Part shown: positions 45,752 through 58,243 of the stretch, one piece after another
Position numbering within the stretch: position 1 is the stretch's first letter
Layout: the number at the start of each line of letters is the position of its first letter
Assembly: GCF_918797505.1 (NCBI RefSeq)
Contig: NC_092795.1
Coordinates: 22,803,131 to 22,867,130 of the forward strand
Length of the DNA stretch: 64,000 nt
Source of the DNA: Bemisia tabaci
Taxonomy: Eukaryota > Arthropoda > Insecta > Hemiptera > Aleyrodidae
Direction of reading: 5' to 3'
Notes under the pieces: model-generated
What the model saw: only the letters and a program-made list of their open reading frames with translations
What the model was told of the DNA's origin: nothing
Databases searched by the model: none
Program-made: the position numbers and the translations under genes

Positions 45752-48700
45752 CAAGCAGTGAACTCCAACACAATGTGTTGATAAGGCGCGTCATTAACTC
45801 GCACATATCAACCCCTTTAGTTTTCATTTACAGAGATTTCAAAAAAGGCAAGCAGCACAACAGAGAATTCACGATCCAACAGTGCAAGGTCAACGACGCA
45901 CCTTGACGAGACCGTGTATTGTGAATCTAGAAAGCTATTCGAAAAAATTTAAGTTTTTTGATCTGCCTCAAACAAAATCTTATCAGATTCTTGAAGAAAA
46001 GTGCTACGGAAAAATTTAAGCGAAGAAAGGAAAAATTCTGTCGAACTCCTAGAAGATAAAGTCGATTTAAAGGTATTTTGGGGCTAAAATACCCAAATCA
46101 CCGGTATTACATATATAAATCCCGTTATATTATTGAAAAGAGATTTACTAGATATAAATGCAATTGTATTAAATATGTCTTGATTTTTTTATTTTAAACG
46201 TCTTTTCATGCAAAGAAGCTTAACCATGTCCATGCTTTATTCATTCATGAATTGAAAGTAAGCAATCCACATCCCGAAAATCTACCGATTTGCCGTGAAA
46301 AATTGCAGAAACTTGATATACCAGGTCGATGTACCCACTCTTTGAATTTACCAATCGATTTAGTGAGTGCACGTATGTGAAAGTCAAAATGCTATAGTCA
46401 TTTTGGGTGCATTCATTTTTCATGAAACAATTGTAAGTAATTTCAATCCCGAAAAACCATACATTTTCCGTATAAAATCGAAAAAATCAAAATATGTCGA
46501 CTCCCTGACGTGAAAATTAAATTCTACGTGTGAAAATACTTATGTATCGATATGCTGAACCGAATGCCCGCCTCTCCTCGTAATTTACAAACCGTTCCTA
46601 TACTCATCTCAAAATTTTTCTCAGAGCTTTGTGTTATTATCAGCTTCCATTTAAACCCCGGTTTGATGGCCGAATCGGCTGCCCAAAAAGCAAGCCATTT
46701 TTGAAGGGCTCTATGAGAAATTCGTGATATTATCAGCTCTCAGGAAATCACCCCATGGGTAAAATTGCTGGTATGGGTGATTTTACGATACCAGGAATAG
46801 TTAAAATGTGAAATACCTTAGAAATAAAAGTGCACCAATTTTAACAGGATTTCATTACCTCATTTTAAAGGTATTAAACTTCCTTTTTCCAGCTTTGGCA
46901 CGCTCTATTTTGATTCAGTGCAAAGTTAAAGTGATTGATAAACAAGCCATTGAATCAGGTATCAGCGCTTCCCGCGGGACTGCTGGAGGTCCACGCAAAC
47001 ATGGCGGCCCTGCCAAATTGTGTCGGTTACGTAACAGACACAGCGTAACCGACACTCAAAAATGTGAGATTAAAGATGATACAAAAGATGAAACTTGGCA
47101 ATTCTTGAGTTATGAGGTGGAATTAATGCTGCCTTAAAAGTTTTCTAAACTTTGGAGACTTCCTTTTAGTTGAATACTATTAAATTGAGGTTTTTGCGTA
47201 GTGAGGAATTAGTGCTACGCACGTAAAAATCACTGGTTTTCATAATGATTAAAGTTTTCATTGTAAAAAAAACTGACTTATCAGTAATGGTATTGTCAAG
47301 AAGACTTCAGCGAACAATTTGATGGCAGTTTTGAAACTCCTGACTCCATCTGACGAGATAAACACTGCATTTAATACAACTGCAAAAATTTGTCGCCAAA
47401 TGTGGCGACACCTCTTTCTTATGACTTTTCTCGCTCAATAATAAACATTTCAGTTCAAACTGGCAATTTTCTTGAACACTAGAGTCTCTATTCAGCAAAT
47501 ATTGCCAAAGAGTTCATGATCAGTACTGATTTGTTACCGCAAATTGCTCTTTTGCTTCAAAATCGGGGTTGGCGACGCGTAACCGACCGGACATTCTGGC
47601 CTTTAAAGTCTCATATTATTGAATATAATAATAATTCATCATATTTTTTAGCATGGATAGGTTCAGGGACATCATTCCTATTGATTAATTAATTTGGTTT
47701 TCAATCGTTCTGCCCTATGTCGTTCACAACCCACGGCGACACGACTATTCCTATTATCGTGAAATCACCCGTATAAATTTTCGAGAGCTTAAAATAATCG
47801 TATTCAAGAAACTAAGGCATTAAACTATGGAGTCAATTTCGTTTTAATAATGTAACGGGATTTACTTGTCTTCAGGTCAAAACTCATACAAGGAAGTCCC
47901 TTGTAAGAGGCTAATTTTTTGTAATTTCACTCAATTTTTTCTCCTTTTTATAATTGAATTGCTTGTCACATTCTGAGGTCAATCATATTATATTGTAATT
48001 TATACATTTCTTTTTTTCCCCCTTCATTTTATTTTTTGTTTGGAGAAGTTTTGTTGATTTCTTCGGATTTCGAATACTGTAACTTCTCTTCTATTTGGCC
48101 GATTTTTATGAATGAGACCTCTTTTAATTCGTGTTTCAACGGAGAGTGAGGAAAAAATTGCTAAAAACTCGCGAAACAATTTTTTTTGAAAATTGGGCGA
48201 ATCCTAGCGTGACGGTGAAATGCTTAATGAAGCGTAAGTAATTGGGCGAGGGGCTGAGGATCCCGGCCTAGCTTGGCGACCGTCATTAGCTATTGTTCGT
48301 CGAGACGCCGACGCAGTGATCAGGAGCGTGGGGAAGAGAGGGGTAAGTGGATTCCTGTATGAGCCACGTTTAGCTAATGGTCTAATGAGTCTCGAGGCTC
48401 ATCACAGATTGCACTTACACAGATTGCACTGTATTTCTTAGTTTTAATAAGAAATAAAATATAATTCTGTAAAATTAGTAAATAAATACCAAGACAATTA
48501 TTCAGGATGTCAAAGACTGACTGAAAACTTTTTATTAACCTCATATGATAAAAATATTATTATCAGCTGACACTGACATTGTTGTCAGATGAACAGCACT
48601 ATCAGAGCACGGGTACCAACTTTTGAAAAGTATAACAGAGGTGTGGAGATCTGTCAAAGCAACGTTTTGAACAAAACGGAGGAGTTAAATTCTCATTCCG

Positions 48701-49459
48701 AGAGTGCCGACCTGCTCAGCCATCCTCGAATCAGTTCGCTTGATTCTGCTTATATATGCATATTTTAAATCAGCGCGTCGTACTCTTAGGCTTTTTTTAA
48801 GAAAACCAAGTAACGTAGACTCTTGGTATTCACTGCACATAAACTAGAGAGCCCCAGAATGAGAAACAACTTTAAATCATAATTATTGACGGATAAATAA
48901 ACTTTTTACACGCTTTGGAAAATCTCAGAAGTTCGCGGTAGTCACTTTTCGGTAAGGAACTAAGGGACTCGGTTATTGTATCGAGCAGGGTTCGAAACGA
49001 TCGCAAAGGCGGTATACTACGTATACGCGCCAAAAAATACATGCGAGGAAAAACCTATGCAACCTGTATGTACAGCTGTTCTCTATGAGCAGAAGGACTG
49101 ATGTGGAATGAATTATAAGGATACCTAATCTGGCAGCCAATACACCCCCGGGACGGGACGGTTCAGTATATAGCACTGCTCTCGGTTATTAAAGGTGCCC
49201 AAATATTATTATAGTAGTTAGGAATTAGCACAGACATTTCATTACGATCATATCATTGTATTCTGCATCAGTATTTTTTCATTAACCGTAGTTTTATTTC
49301 GTCTGGGTAGATTTAAAGTGAGAGTCATATGATTACAGCCGCGATATATTTTGTTTTCTTTTTTTTTAAAAAAAAAGTCTGAAGTCCTGAAAAACTGAAA
49401 AGTCTGATGGTTTTTACATATTTGAAAATAAAACAGGTTCATAGCTTAGGCCCCTCTTG
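45752..49459. other. Intergenic and 5' flank of the plus-strand secreted-protein gene
   Basis: No gene supported. Open frames up to 109 codons lack domains. Near 47018-47050 GTGTCGGTTACG and CGTAACCGACAC form a short inverted pair. A run of T followed by A at about 49360-49377 is a simple hairpin. I could not assign a promoter for the gene at 49460. Confidence 0.4.
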
Positions 49460-51406
49460 ATGGAAAATATGGTCTTAACTTTGGTGAAAGTTGTTTTCGT
49501 GGTTTATTTGGCAGTCTACTCAGAAGCTGTGAACGTCACAATATTTTCTCAAAAGGATTTCAATGGGCAAAAATGTGATATAATTCTTCCTGGCTGTAAA
49601 CCCGTCTGCTCGAAACTAGTCGGAAATGTTGTTTCACTGAAGGCACCCAAAGGAACATGCCTGAAGTTCTTCGCCTCAGTGGATTGCAAAGGGACGCCCT
49701 CCACTTACAGAGGTGCATACACGGTTGATGCTGAAGGAATGCCTGACTTGAAAGGGACACCTGCTTCAGAATGGAAAGCCATAGGAGACTGCAGCCAACC
49801 GATTGGGGTAAAGTATTTATTTCCTCTCTTCATTGGGAACTTGCAAGTTTGCAATAATGTGTTTTATCAATGCATGTAGAGCAACAGTCGATATTTTCAC
49901 TCTGCAACAATGGGTTTTATCATTTGCATGCGGTTAAAAAATCGATATTCATGGAGGCAAGCATAGAATCGATTATATATAATAGATTTTTGTGGTAAAA
50001 AACAGTGTTGCCAACTTTCAATTATCGCCTCTAATTTATTTCGCCATTTTTGTGCACCCGCTTATCTGTGAAGGCCGTTAATAAATTGAATCTCTCGGTT
50101 CGGAAACTATCCATCTTGGAAAAATAAATCAGTAGACGAAAAAAACAGGGTAACAGCTAGAAAAAGAGTGTTTCCACGCAAAAAAATGAACATCGTAAAA
50201 AATCCGGGTTGGAACGTTTTCGAACTGAGAGGTTTAATTACATCACCCTCATAAAAGGGGATAGGCTGAAAAACTGCTTAACGTCGCGCTAAAAGATATT
50301 TTCTCCTCTTTTTTTTGACGTCAGCGATCAGGTTTACTTAGAAGGATGTGTGAGATAGCCTATTCTCAAGTTAAAAAAACCTCTTTGTCATCAACCTCTC
50401 ATGTGTTTGATTTCATTCCATTTTATAGTTCGATGGACCCTTCTTACCCAATTAAGGAGAGATGAAATCTTAATAAGATTGACATCGTATGTGAGAAAGA
50501 TGGATAAAATAGTTTATACAATATGGTTCATTCATGTATTCATACATTCTTGGCTGAGTAGTACCGTACATTAATGATCAAAATAAGAATCGTGGCATCA
50601 CATTTCCCTACGAATATATTTACTTACATCGATAGGTATACAGAGATGGATATAGCTGAAAGTCTTAGAGTCGCCCAGAGCAATTAGAAAAGCCACAGGA
50701 AAGGAAACTACGTGCTGCCATTAAAACAAGCAGATGTACGAGCATATGAGAGTTTTAACTACGTGATTGACAGATGAACGAAATAAGCGTACAAATTAAG
50801 CGGCAAGTGCACTATCAGGTGATTAAAATTACTTGTGATAACAGAATACAAACATAGTTTTGTGATCATCCACAGTTCGCAGCACTTTCGGCGTTGCAGT
50901 CCAATTAGACTGCTGACACGCATTACAACTAGGGGCATGCTTGGACATGCTACATGAAATTTGACGGTGAATTTAATTACAGTAAACAATACGAAGGTGC
51001 AATACTAAAAACAACTACAACCTACAATTTTTTTATTAAAGTTAATAGATTATCATTTGATCAATCGAAATTCTCTCCTAAATGCTATGATACACCTTAA
51101 GAATTAATTTGATGAGATTCGTTTTACAGATTCCAGATAACTCGGTGGGCCTGTTTCCTGATAAGAAATTCAAAGGAGCCCCTTGTGTCGTGCAGGTCGC
51201 GGGCTGCAAACCAATGTGTGAAAATGTGGCAGCAAAATCCAAGTCGCTAATCACAAACGTGGGTTGGTTGCAAATTCTACGGAACAAAGGATTGTACGGG
51301 CACGAAAATCTGGGACATCCGACCGGGCGAAAAAGGATTTGCTTTTGATGAATATTACGGCTTTTGTGCGAACTTTTCAAAAATCTCGTCTGTCAAATCC
51401 TGCTAA
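49460..51406 (+). pseudogene. Secreted two-domain cysteine-rich protein, paralogue; frameshift in exon 2
   Basis: Exon 1 is 49460-49807 (116 codons), with the donor GTAAAG at 49808. Exon 2 starts at 51130 after GATTCGTTTTACAG, phase 0. The ATG at 49460 opens a signal peptide (about 22 residues, ending near SEA). Domain 1 has FSQKDFNGQKC, PGCKPVC, GTCLKFF, DCKGTP and GDC, the same six-cysteine layout as the minus-strand gene. Exon 2 reads IPDNSVGLFPDKKFKGAPC and CKPMC, in register with the paralogue. Then at about 51262-51268 the frame slips by one base. The homologous sequence (cysteines, and a SSV-x-SC end) continues in the next frame to TAA at 51404. If read as it stands, the protein runs off into an unrelated tail ending at 51348. 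It is either a recent pseudogene, an assembly indel, or an allele with a truncated second domain. Confidence 0.75.
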
Positions 51407-51528
51407 TAGTTCGGAGAGAGGGAAAGAAGAGAAAAGTCACCGTATTTTAGTAAGCATCAACGATATCTGTTGCACTATTCTATAAATTACAATTGAAAAT
51501 TACATTAATTCTTATATCAATTAGAGTA

Positions 51529-51896
51529 TACCTTTAGAGGGAGAGTATGGCCACTTCAGTTTCCATCTCTGATTGGCTCAGCCATCTTGGGTTGAATGGA
51601 GCCTTCTAGGAACCAAAAATGGCGGACGCTATGAGTTAATGTGATACAAAATGACTCAAAATATAGTTTTCTTTGCTTATCGCAACGAACAAACCCAAAT
51701 ACACTATTGCGACTTATTTAAAAAAGTTTTACGGCTCGTGTGCAATTTTTGATAAAATCATCGTGCGGTTGGTGAATACTATCAAAAGATGCCAATGATT
51801 CCCCTCCAATCCCCAAAAACCAAAACAAAGCACCGCTATTTTTGGGTCCTTAGCCCCTTCATGGGGTCAAGTGGTCACACTCTCCCCATTGAGGTA
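51529..51896. mobile_element. Non-autonomous DNA element with ~28-bp TIRs
   Basis: Left end TACCTTTAGAGGGAGAGTAT then GGCCACTT mirrors the right end AAGTGGTCACACTCTCCCCA then TTGAGGTA. The 370-base interior has no transposase. The inner GATTGGCTCAGCCATCTTGG is shared with 17548-17640. Confidence 0.78.
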
Positions 51897-52963
51897 CTCT
51901 AGTATCAATGAGCATATTCCGTTTGAGGTTTTCCTTTTTGTGACCGGGAAAAATATTTAATGACACAATAAATACATCTGTGATAGCCGTCTCTTTCGTC
52001 CATGTGAATATTTATTACACCATAGGCATGAATCGCAAAATACTTATCAGAGCACAACCCACATTGGTATCAAACCGCGAGATACAATTATTTGAACTCC
52101 TGTGCCTCTCAAATTGCATAACGTTTGAGTTGACGGTGTCAAGTCATGATGCCCGGTAGCACAGCTCCCGTCAGGCAGTATCCCGAATTTCAACCACAGA
52201 AGTGAAAGCAACGTCACTTATACGATCCACCCCCCTTCAAAATCCAAAAAGCGACCCACTCCATCAGTAAGCAACTTTTGAAACACCCGACGCACAGTGG
52301 ATGGAGTTAATTAGAAAGGTCGGACATGACTTTTTTGTACTAAAACCGAAAATTTCGATGTTTATTTCGTCACATTTTAAATTTTAAGGGGTGCTAATGA
52401 CAGAAAATTTCACGAGGAAACCAATGGAACTACTTTTAGAACCTCCAAATGTTGTATGAACGGAGTTATAAGCTGTTAAAGTTTCCAAATTTTGTCCGAC
52501 CTCTTCTATTGACTCGATCCACTGTGCGACGGTTCGCACCATCGATAAGAAGGAACAAAACTCATTCCGCGGTGACAAAACCGCGAATTCATCGCGTCTC
52601 ACTAACCCTTTTGTTTGCATCTTCCCGCGCGCCTGCGAATATGGGCCGCCCATCACACCGAGTTTAGAAGGAGGTGGTGAGGGGTGCGGTGTGGGGGAGC
52701 GGGGCCCCAATTTCTTCGGGATAAACATTGTCGCAAAGTTGGTGAGTGTTGTTCCTCGAGACTCGACATGCGGGGAAGTTCTCAGTCGAGTATTTTACGA
52801 CGCGTCTCGGAATAAGGAATAAGCTTGATTCATGCCGCCTGACACCCGGATTACATGATCACACCCTGTTATTTGTGTGCTGGCTGGTGGGGTGTCATGC
52901 AGGGGGGGGGGGGGGGGGGGGTGATAGTCCTGCCTCTCAGAGGGTCTGACGATTAAACGATAC
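51897..52963. other. Intergenic; G-run at 52902-52921
   Basis: No gene supported. Bases 52540-52740 are mixed in composition with short open frames on both strands. A G homopolymer precedes the next foldback. Confidence 0.4.
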
Positions 52964-53503
52964 CCCAAGTAGCATTTCTCAACGGAAAAATCGCTATATA
53001 TTGCGATTTTATCGGCGATAAAATCGCCAGGATCATCAACATCGGAGCGAGTATTCTCGATCTATGTATGTATGAGCCGCTTTTACGGCGCGCTAGGGCG
53101 CTCTGCGACGCCTATTCTCCACAGGAATCTGTCATGGTAGAGATCCTCCGGAAGCTGGCATCTCTCCATCTCTTCATGGATGCCCTCTACCCACCGTTTG
53201 GCTGGACGCCCTCTCCGTCGCCTACCTGTATTCTCGATCTCATCGCGATAAAATCGCGCTTTTATCGCCCGACAATTTATCGCGATATTTTCGAAATAAA
53301 AATCGAGATAAATGGCGATTTAATTACGATTTTATCGACAAAAATTGATCACGATTTTATCGAACCAAAAATTGCGATTTGTTGCGATTTAATCGCCATA
53401 TCTTGCGATTTTTAATGCGATAATATCTCGATATATTGCCACCGATATAATCGCAATAACCAACCGATAAAATCGCTATTTACCGCGATCATTGCTACTT
53501 GGG
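52964..53503. repeat. Foldback element built of GCGATAAAATCG-like units
   Basis: The ends CCCAAGTAGCA and TGCTACTTGGG are exact inverted repeats. Both halves are filled with variants of the palindrome-like word GCGATTTTATCG / CGATAAAATCGC (at least 12 occurrences). A non-repetitive GC-richer insert lies at about 53060-53235. Open frames in it are not genes. Confidence 0.88.
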
Positions 53504-55629
53504 ACTCGGAATTTTCTTCATGCTCCTTTCTGGGGAAAGCTCAATGGAAATGTTTAGAATATATACCAATGAAACGATGGTTAAGAAGGTCTCTGGACAA
53601 GGCATAAACTGAAGCACTACGTAGCATGTTTGCTTTTAAAAATTGTAGGGGAAACTTAAGCACATGACAGGATATCTGGCGATTAACCCCTAAACTACGA
53701 ATTTAAGTGTCTACAAATAACATTGGTTAAATGGCAAAAATACAAATGATGTAATTGTATGATCAACTTCCGTTTAATCATGTGTTGGGGAGACTTGTTG
53801 ACATCTTGTTTAGGAGTTCAATTCCAAACTTCTCGTTGTGTGAACTGCGTAAGATTTTGAGGATAAATAATGTGACTTTTTCCTAGTTTCGACCTTCGAT
53901 CGTGCCTAGTGACTCACTGGATCGAGTTTGAGTCAAAAGAAAGAACTAAAGCACGTTAAGATCGAACCGACAGAAAAGAGACTTTTATCGCATTCCTCCA
54001 AAAGACTTAATAGTGGAAACAAAGTTCAACGCTTTTTTTCTAACATTCTGATTTATTTTTCTCGACTTCGAAGTTTAGTCAGGAGAAAATGTGAGGCTAG
54101 TTGAAAGTAATTATCGACTCCTTTTCATCAAAAACTTGACTTTATTATTGTCTGATTAAATCCAATCCTTAAGCACGGACACACTCCAGGTATGAATATT
54201 CGAAATTCGAAAGATTCTTTTATATTCCTGGAAGAAAACCAACTAAAAACTGAAATGTGTACACGGAGAAAAATTTTCACTCAGATCCGGCTTGGAATTT
54301 CCGATGCACATTTGAAGCCCTGGAATTATCTTCGGAACGAACGAAATTGTGCACAGCCAAAGAATCATCTGGGAATACCGAAAATAATTCAAGGACAATA
54401 AATATTCATATGATGCTCTAGTAAACCATGTAGGTTTCTCTCGTAAAAAAATTACTGTATGACCAACCTTGAAACCGCCCCTAAATTGAAAGTAAAAAAT
54501 AAGATGAAAGTTATTTTCAGTACTTACACGCGTGGCTGAAATTCTTATCTTACTCGTTCATACCTGTCGTTTTTCGCGAAAATACTGTAAGAGCATTCAA
54601 ACGTTGCTAAAATTCTTCTGATAAAATACGATTTTTTTTTTTTTTTTTTTTGGTAAAAACTCGTGAGATTTTTTTTTTTAAATATCCAAAGGAGGAAATC
54701 TCGCGATTTTACCTATGCCATATAAAAATTTAGATGAAAAATTGTCAAAAACTCCTTTGCTAATAAATATTTTATTTGGGGAGTCTCGGCAACATTCTAA
54801 TGCTCTTATGATGCCCTCCCTCAGCGCGGCAGTGTAAAAGAAAGATTTTCTTCAGTGATCGGTCCATGTAGCACGGAAGCTACGAGAATAAGGGGGAAGG
54901 AAACAACGTCAAAGCGAAAAAGAAATAGAGTTTGAGCCATCTTACCTTGACTGGATGCTGGTTCCGTGGTGACTCCATCATTGCTTCCGCCTCGGTGAAT
55001 CCATATTCCATTAAGGGTTAGGTCCTATCATAACACTCCAAACGAACTTTGAGTTTTCGCACAAACGAACGAGTCGAGTATGATCCAAATTTGCCGATTG
55101 TTGTGCACAATTGAGTCTTTATTTCGAAGAGTCACTTAAATTAAGTTGCAATCTCTGGAATTCTGCTTTAATATCTGAAACTCTGAAAAGTTTACTTGCA
55201 CTTTGCGCCCTTTAGTGTATAGGTTTTTCTTTCCAAAGAATTCCCGGTTTTCTAGTTTTGCGTCTAGTTATCAGAAAAAATAATTGTTCGTGAAAAGAAA
55301 TAAGGGTCTACGTCCCTAGTAAAGCGCACATTTTCTAACTGTACGACTCCAAAGAACCTGCTGAAAATAATTCGTAAAATACGGCGTTTTTTTTAAATTT
55401 TTCCAGAAGAAAATTGCCAAATCATGAACGATGAAAAATCAACCTGGCTATATGAAATTCATCACTGATGAGGTCATGTATGCAGATACGTTAAAAACTG
55501 GAATTTTAAGCCGACCAAAGTCAATCAAAATCACGGAAAGTTTCAGTAAGTGAGCATGAGACAGAAACGGTTGTATTGAAAGTTTACTTTTACCGTTACT
55601 TTGAAATTTTACTTTTACTTTTTTAATTA
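53504..55629. other. Intergenic, no gene supported
   Basis: AT-rich. A T-run lies at about 54630-54651 and another near 54668. No coding-like exon. Confidence 0.45.
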
Positions 55630-57200
55630 AAAAGGGACTGTAGCGCTCTAGTGCATCGAGATATTCCTTAACAGGCTAGATAATCCTAGATAGATTACAA
55701 AGCTTTGAAAGAGATTAAAAGAAGATACGGTGATTTATATATGTGCGAGGCATCAGCTCTTAATTACTTCAAAAAAAAAAGTACCGTAGGGTTCCAGTCC
55801 ATCGCTTTATTCCTCAAAGTTATATCCTTCAATCGATTGTAACATTTAGTCGGGTATTTTTGGGAGAAAAAGTGAAATTCCCAATGGGACCGGGTCAAGC
55901 GATTTATTTTATCTTTTACAGATTTCCGCACTTTGAGCGGATAAAAATAATTTGACGTAGTTTTACACTAATCTTAATTGTTAAATAAAAAATATACTAG
56001 TTAGCTGATATTAATTACTTTACCAACAGCACCATATGCATCTATCTAGCCCCCCGCAATATTGTTCAAGGATAATCTTCAACAGATTTTAGCACTTAGT
56101 CAGGGATTTTAAGGAAAATTGAATTACAAATGCAACCAGCCCAAGCAATTACTCTATTTTCGACCAATTTTGGCACTTTGAAAGGGATTGAAATATAAAA
56201 TAACGTATTCCTGATCTTATTAAATCGAAAATAAACGACCGATCCAATACTAATTACTTTAAAGCAGCCCCGTAGGCATTTATTAGTCCGCTATGATATT
56301 GTTCGAAATTAATCTCTCGCCAATTTCAGCACTCATTTAGTCAGGGATTTTTAGGGAAATTTGTTTTTGATTGGAACTGCGCAAAGCGACTAATTTATCT
56401 TCGATCGATTTCAGCACTTGGTCAGGGATTTTCGGGACAAATTTTTTTCCAAATGGACTGGACGAATCGATTATTTTATTTTCGAACGATGTTAGCACTT
56501 GAAAGGGATCAAAATAAAACGTCATATTTCTAGTCTTATTACAATGAAAATACACTAGTCATCTGATATAAATTACTTTAAAATCAACACCGTAGGATTC
56601 TAGTTCATCTAGCATTTTTCCCCAACTTACTCTTCAACCGATTTTAGCACCTAGTCGGGGATTTTTGGGGAAAAAATAATTTTCTAAATGGAACCAGACC
56701 GAGCAGTTAATTTATCATCAATCAATTTTAGCACTCGGAAGAGATTATTGAAAAGAACTGTGATTTCTTTCGAAATTAATCTTCAACCGATTTCAGCACC
56801 CAGTCAGGGATTTTCGGAGAAACAATAATTTTCCGAATGGAACCGGGCCAAGCAACTATTTCATCCTGGACCAAATTTAGCACTCGGAAGGGATTTTTGG
56901 AGACAGCTGTGATTTACCTTGAAATTAATCTTCAACCGATTTCAGCACCCAGTCAGGGATTTTCGGGGAAACAATAACTTTCTGAATGCAACCGGGCCGA
57001 GTATTTACTTTATCCTCGATCAATTTTAGCACTCGGAAGGGATTTTTGAAAAAAAAAATAATGTGATTTCCCTTAAAATTAATCAGCAACCTTGAAATAA
57101 TTAAGCAACCAGTCAGGGATATTCATGGAAACAATAATATTCCAAATTAAACCGGGCCGAGCAATTAATGCATTCCGGACCAATTCTAGCACTTGGAAAG

Positions 57201-57242
<42 letters not shown>

Positions 57243-57415
57243 GCGATTCACCTTGAAATTAATCTTCAACCGATTTCAGCACCCAGTCAGGGATTTTTGG
57301 GGAAACAATAATTTTCCGTATGGAACCGGGCCGAGCAACTAATTCATCCTAGACCAATTTCAGCACTTGGAAGGGATTTTCGGAAAAAAATCAAATTTCT
57401 GACGGAACCGGGCCA
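55630..57415. repeat. Degenerate tandem array, unit ~150 bp with ~240-bp variants
   Basis: The module TTCAACCGATTTCAGCACCC + AGTCAGGGATTTT + GAATGGAACCGGGCCGAGCA + TTTTAGCACTCGGAAGGGAT recurs about nine times. Positions of the (A)GTC(A/G)GGGA core are about 55847, 56098, 56340, 56421, 56654, 56803, 56952, 57112 and 57286. The last units are spaced 149-174 bases, and most of the earlier ones about 230-250 because they carry an extra AT-rich segment. An A-run (57207-57240) has expanded one unit. It is non-coding. Confidence 0.9.
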
Positions 57416-57774
57416 CGACCCAAATCCGCGGACTTGGACTCGGGGTTGGGAGGCGAGGGGCGCGAGCAGCGCGACACGCGGAAGGGATTCCACTGACTCT
57501 CGCGGCTTCGGTCGGGACGCGCGGGCCGCCCGCTTTTCATGAATGGTCCACGCGACTGCGGCCTTCCGACCCTCCCACCCCCTCCCTCCCGTTTCCACTA
57601 GGGGGGGGGGGCCGAACCCCCTCCTCCCGACGAGTCGCTCGTGGCTGGACCGGGACCTACCTCAACTTTATTCGCACGACGAGCGGGATCATGATGCGAA
57701 AGTTGGTTCGTTGGCAGGCGGGCTCACTACGAAGGGATTCGAGCTGTCGCATGAAGAGGATATTTTTTTTTTTG
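57416..57774. other. GC-rich unique sequence after the tandem array
   Basis: Bases 57416-57660 are GC-rich with a G-run at 57601-57610. Short open frames exist on both strands, with no recognised domain. Confidence 0.4.
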
Positions 57775-57938
57775 ACATTGGCGCATCCAGCAATTTGGCA
57801 ACCCCAGATTTCCTCCATTAACCCTATGCTAAATAATAGATTCTTGTCGGAGTACCTGGCCCCTCCATGCATCGATACATTTCAAGAGGTTTAAATGGAG
57901 GAAATCCGGTGTTGCCAAAATGCTGGATCCGCCAATGT
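57775..57938. repeat. Foldback MITE
   Basis: ACATTGGCGCATCCAGCAAT and TTGGCAACCCCAGATTTCCT mirror AGGAAATCCGGTGTTGCCAA and TGCTGGATCCGCCAATGT. Confidence 0.9.
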
Positions 57939-57970
57939 TTTTCTAACTGTTTCGAGGGTCTAATGATATT

Positions 57971-58243
57971 ATTTACGGAAAAAAAGGAAGGGGTTAAGTC
58001 CCAACTGTTGGACGATATGGACATTACCAATTAATTGAGATAATACCCCGATTAATTGTGGTAGTATCCCGATTAATTGCGGTAGTATCCCGATAAATTA
58101 GGTTACTATCCCAAATGTTGCGATACTACCCCAACTTGAGTTGCGGTGCTACCAAAATTAATTGGAAATGTCCATATCATCAAACAAATTTGGGTAGTAG
58201 AACAATTTTGGGGGATAACCCTTGACACTTTTTTCCGTGTTAT
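57971..58243. repeat. Foldback enclosing a 21-bp minisatellite
   Basis: The outer ends TTTACGGAAAAAAAGG and ACTTTTTTCCGTG pair, as do GATATGGACATTACCAATTA and AATTGGAAATGTCCATATCA. Between them a unit like GGTAGTATCCCGATTAATTG repeats about four to five times (58035-58135). Confidence 0.8.
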
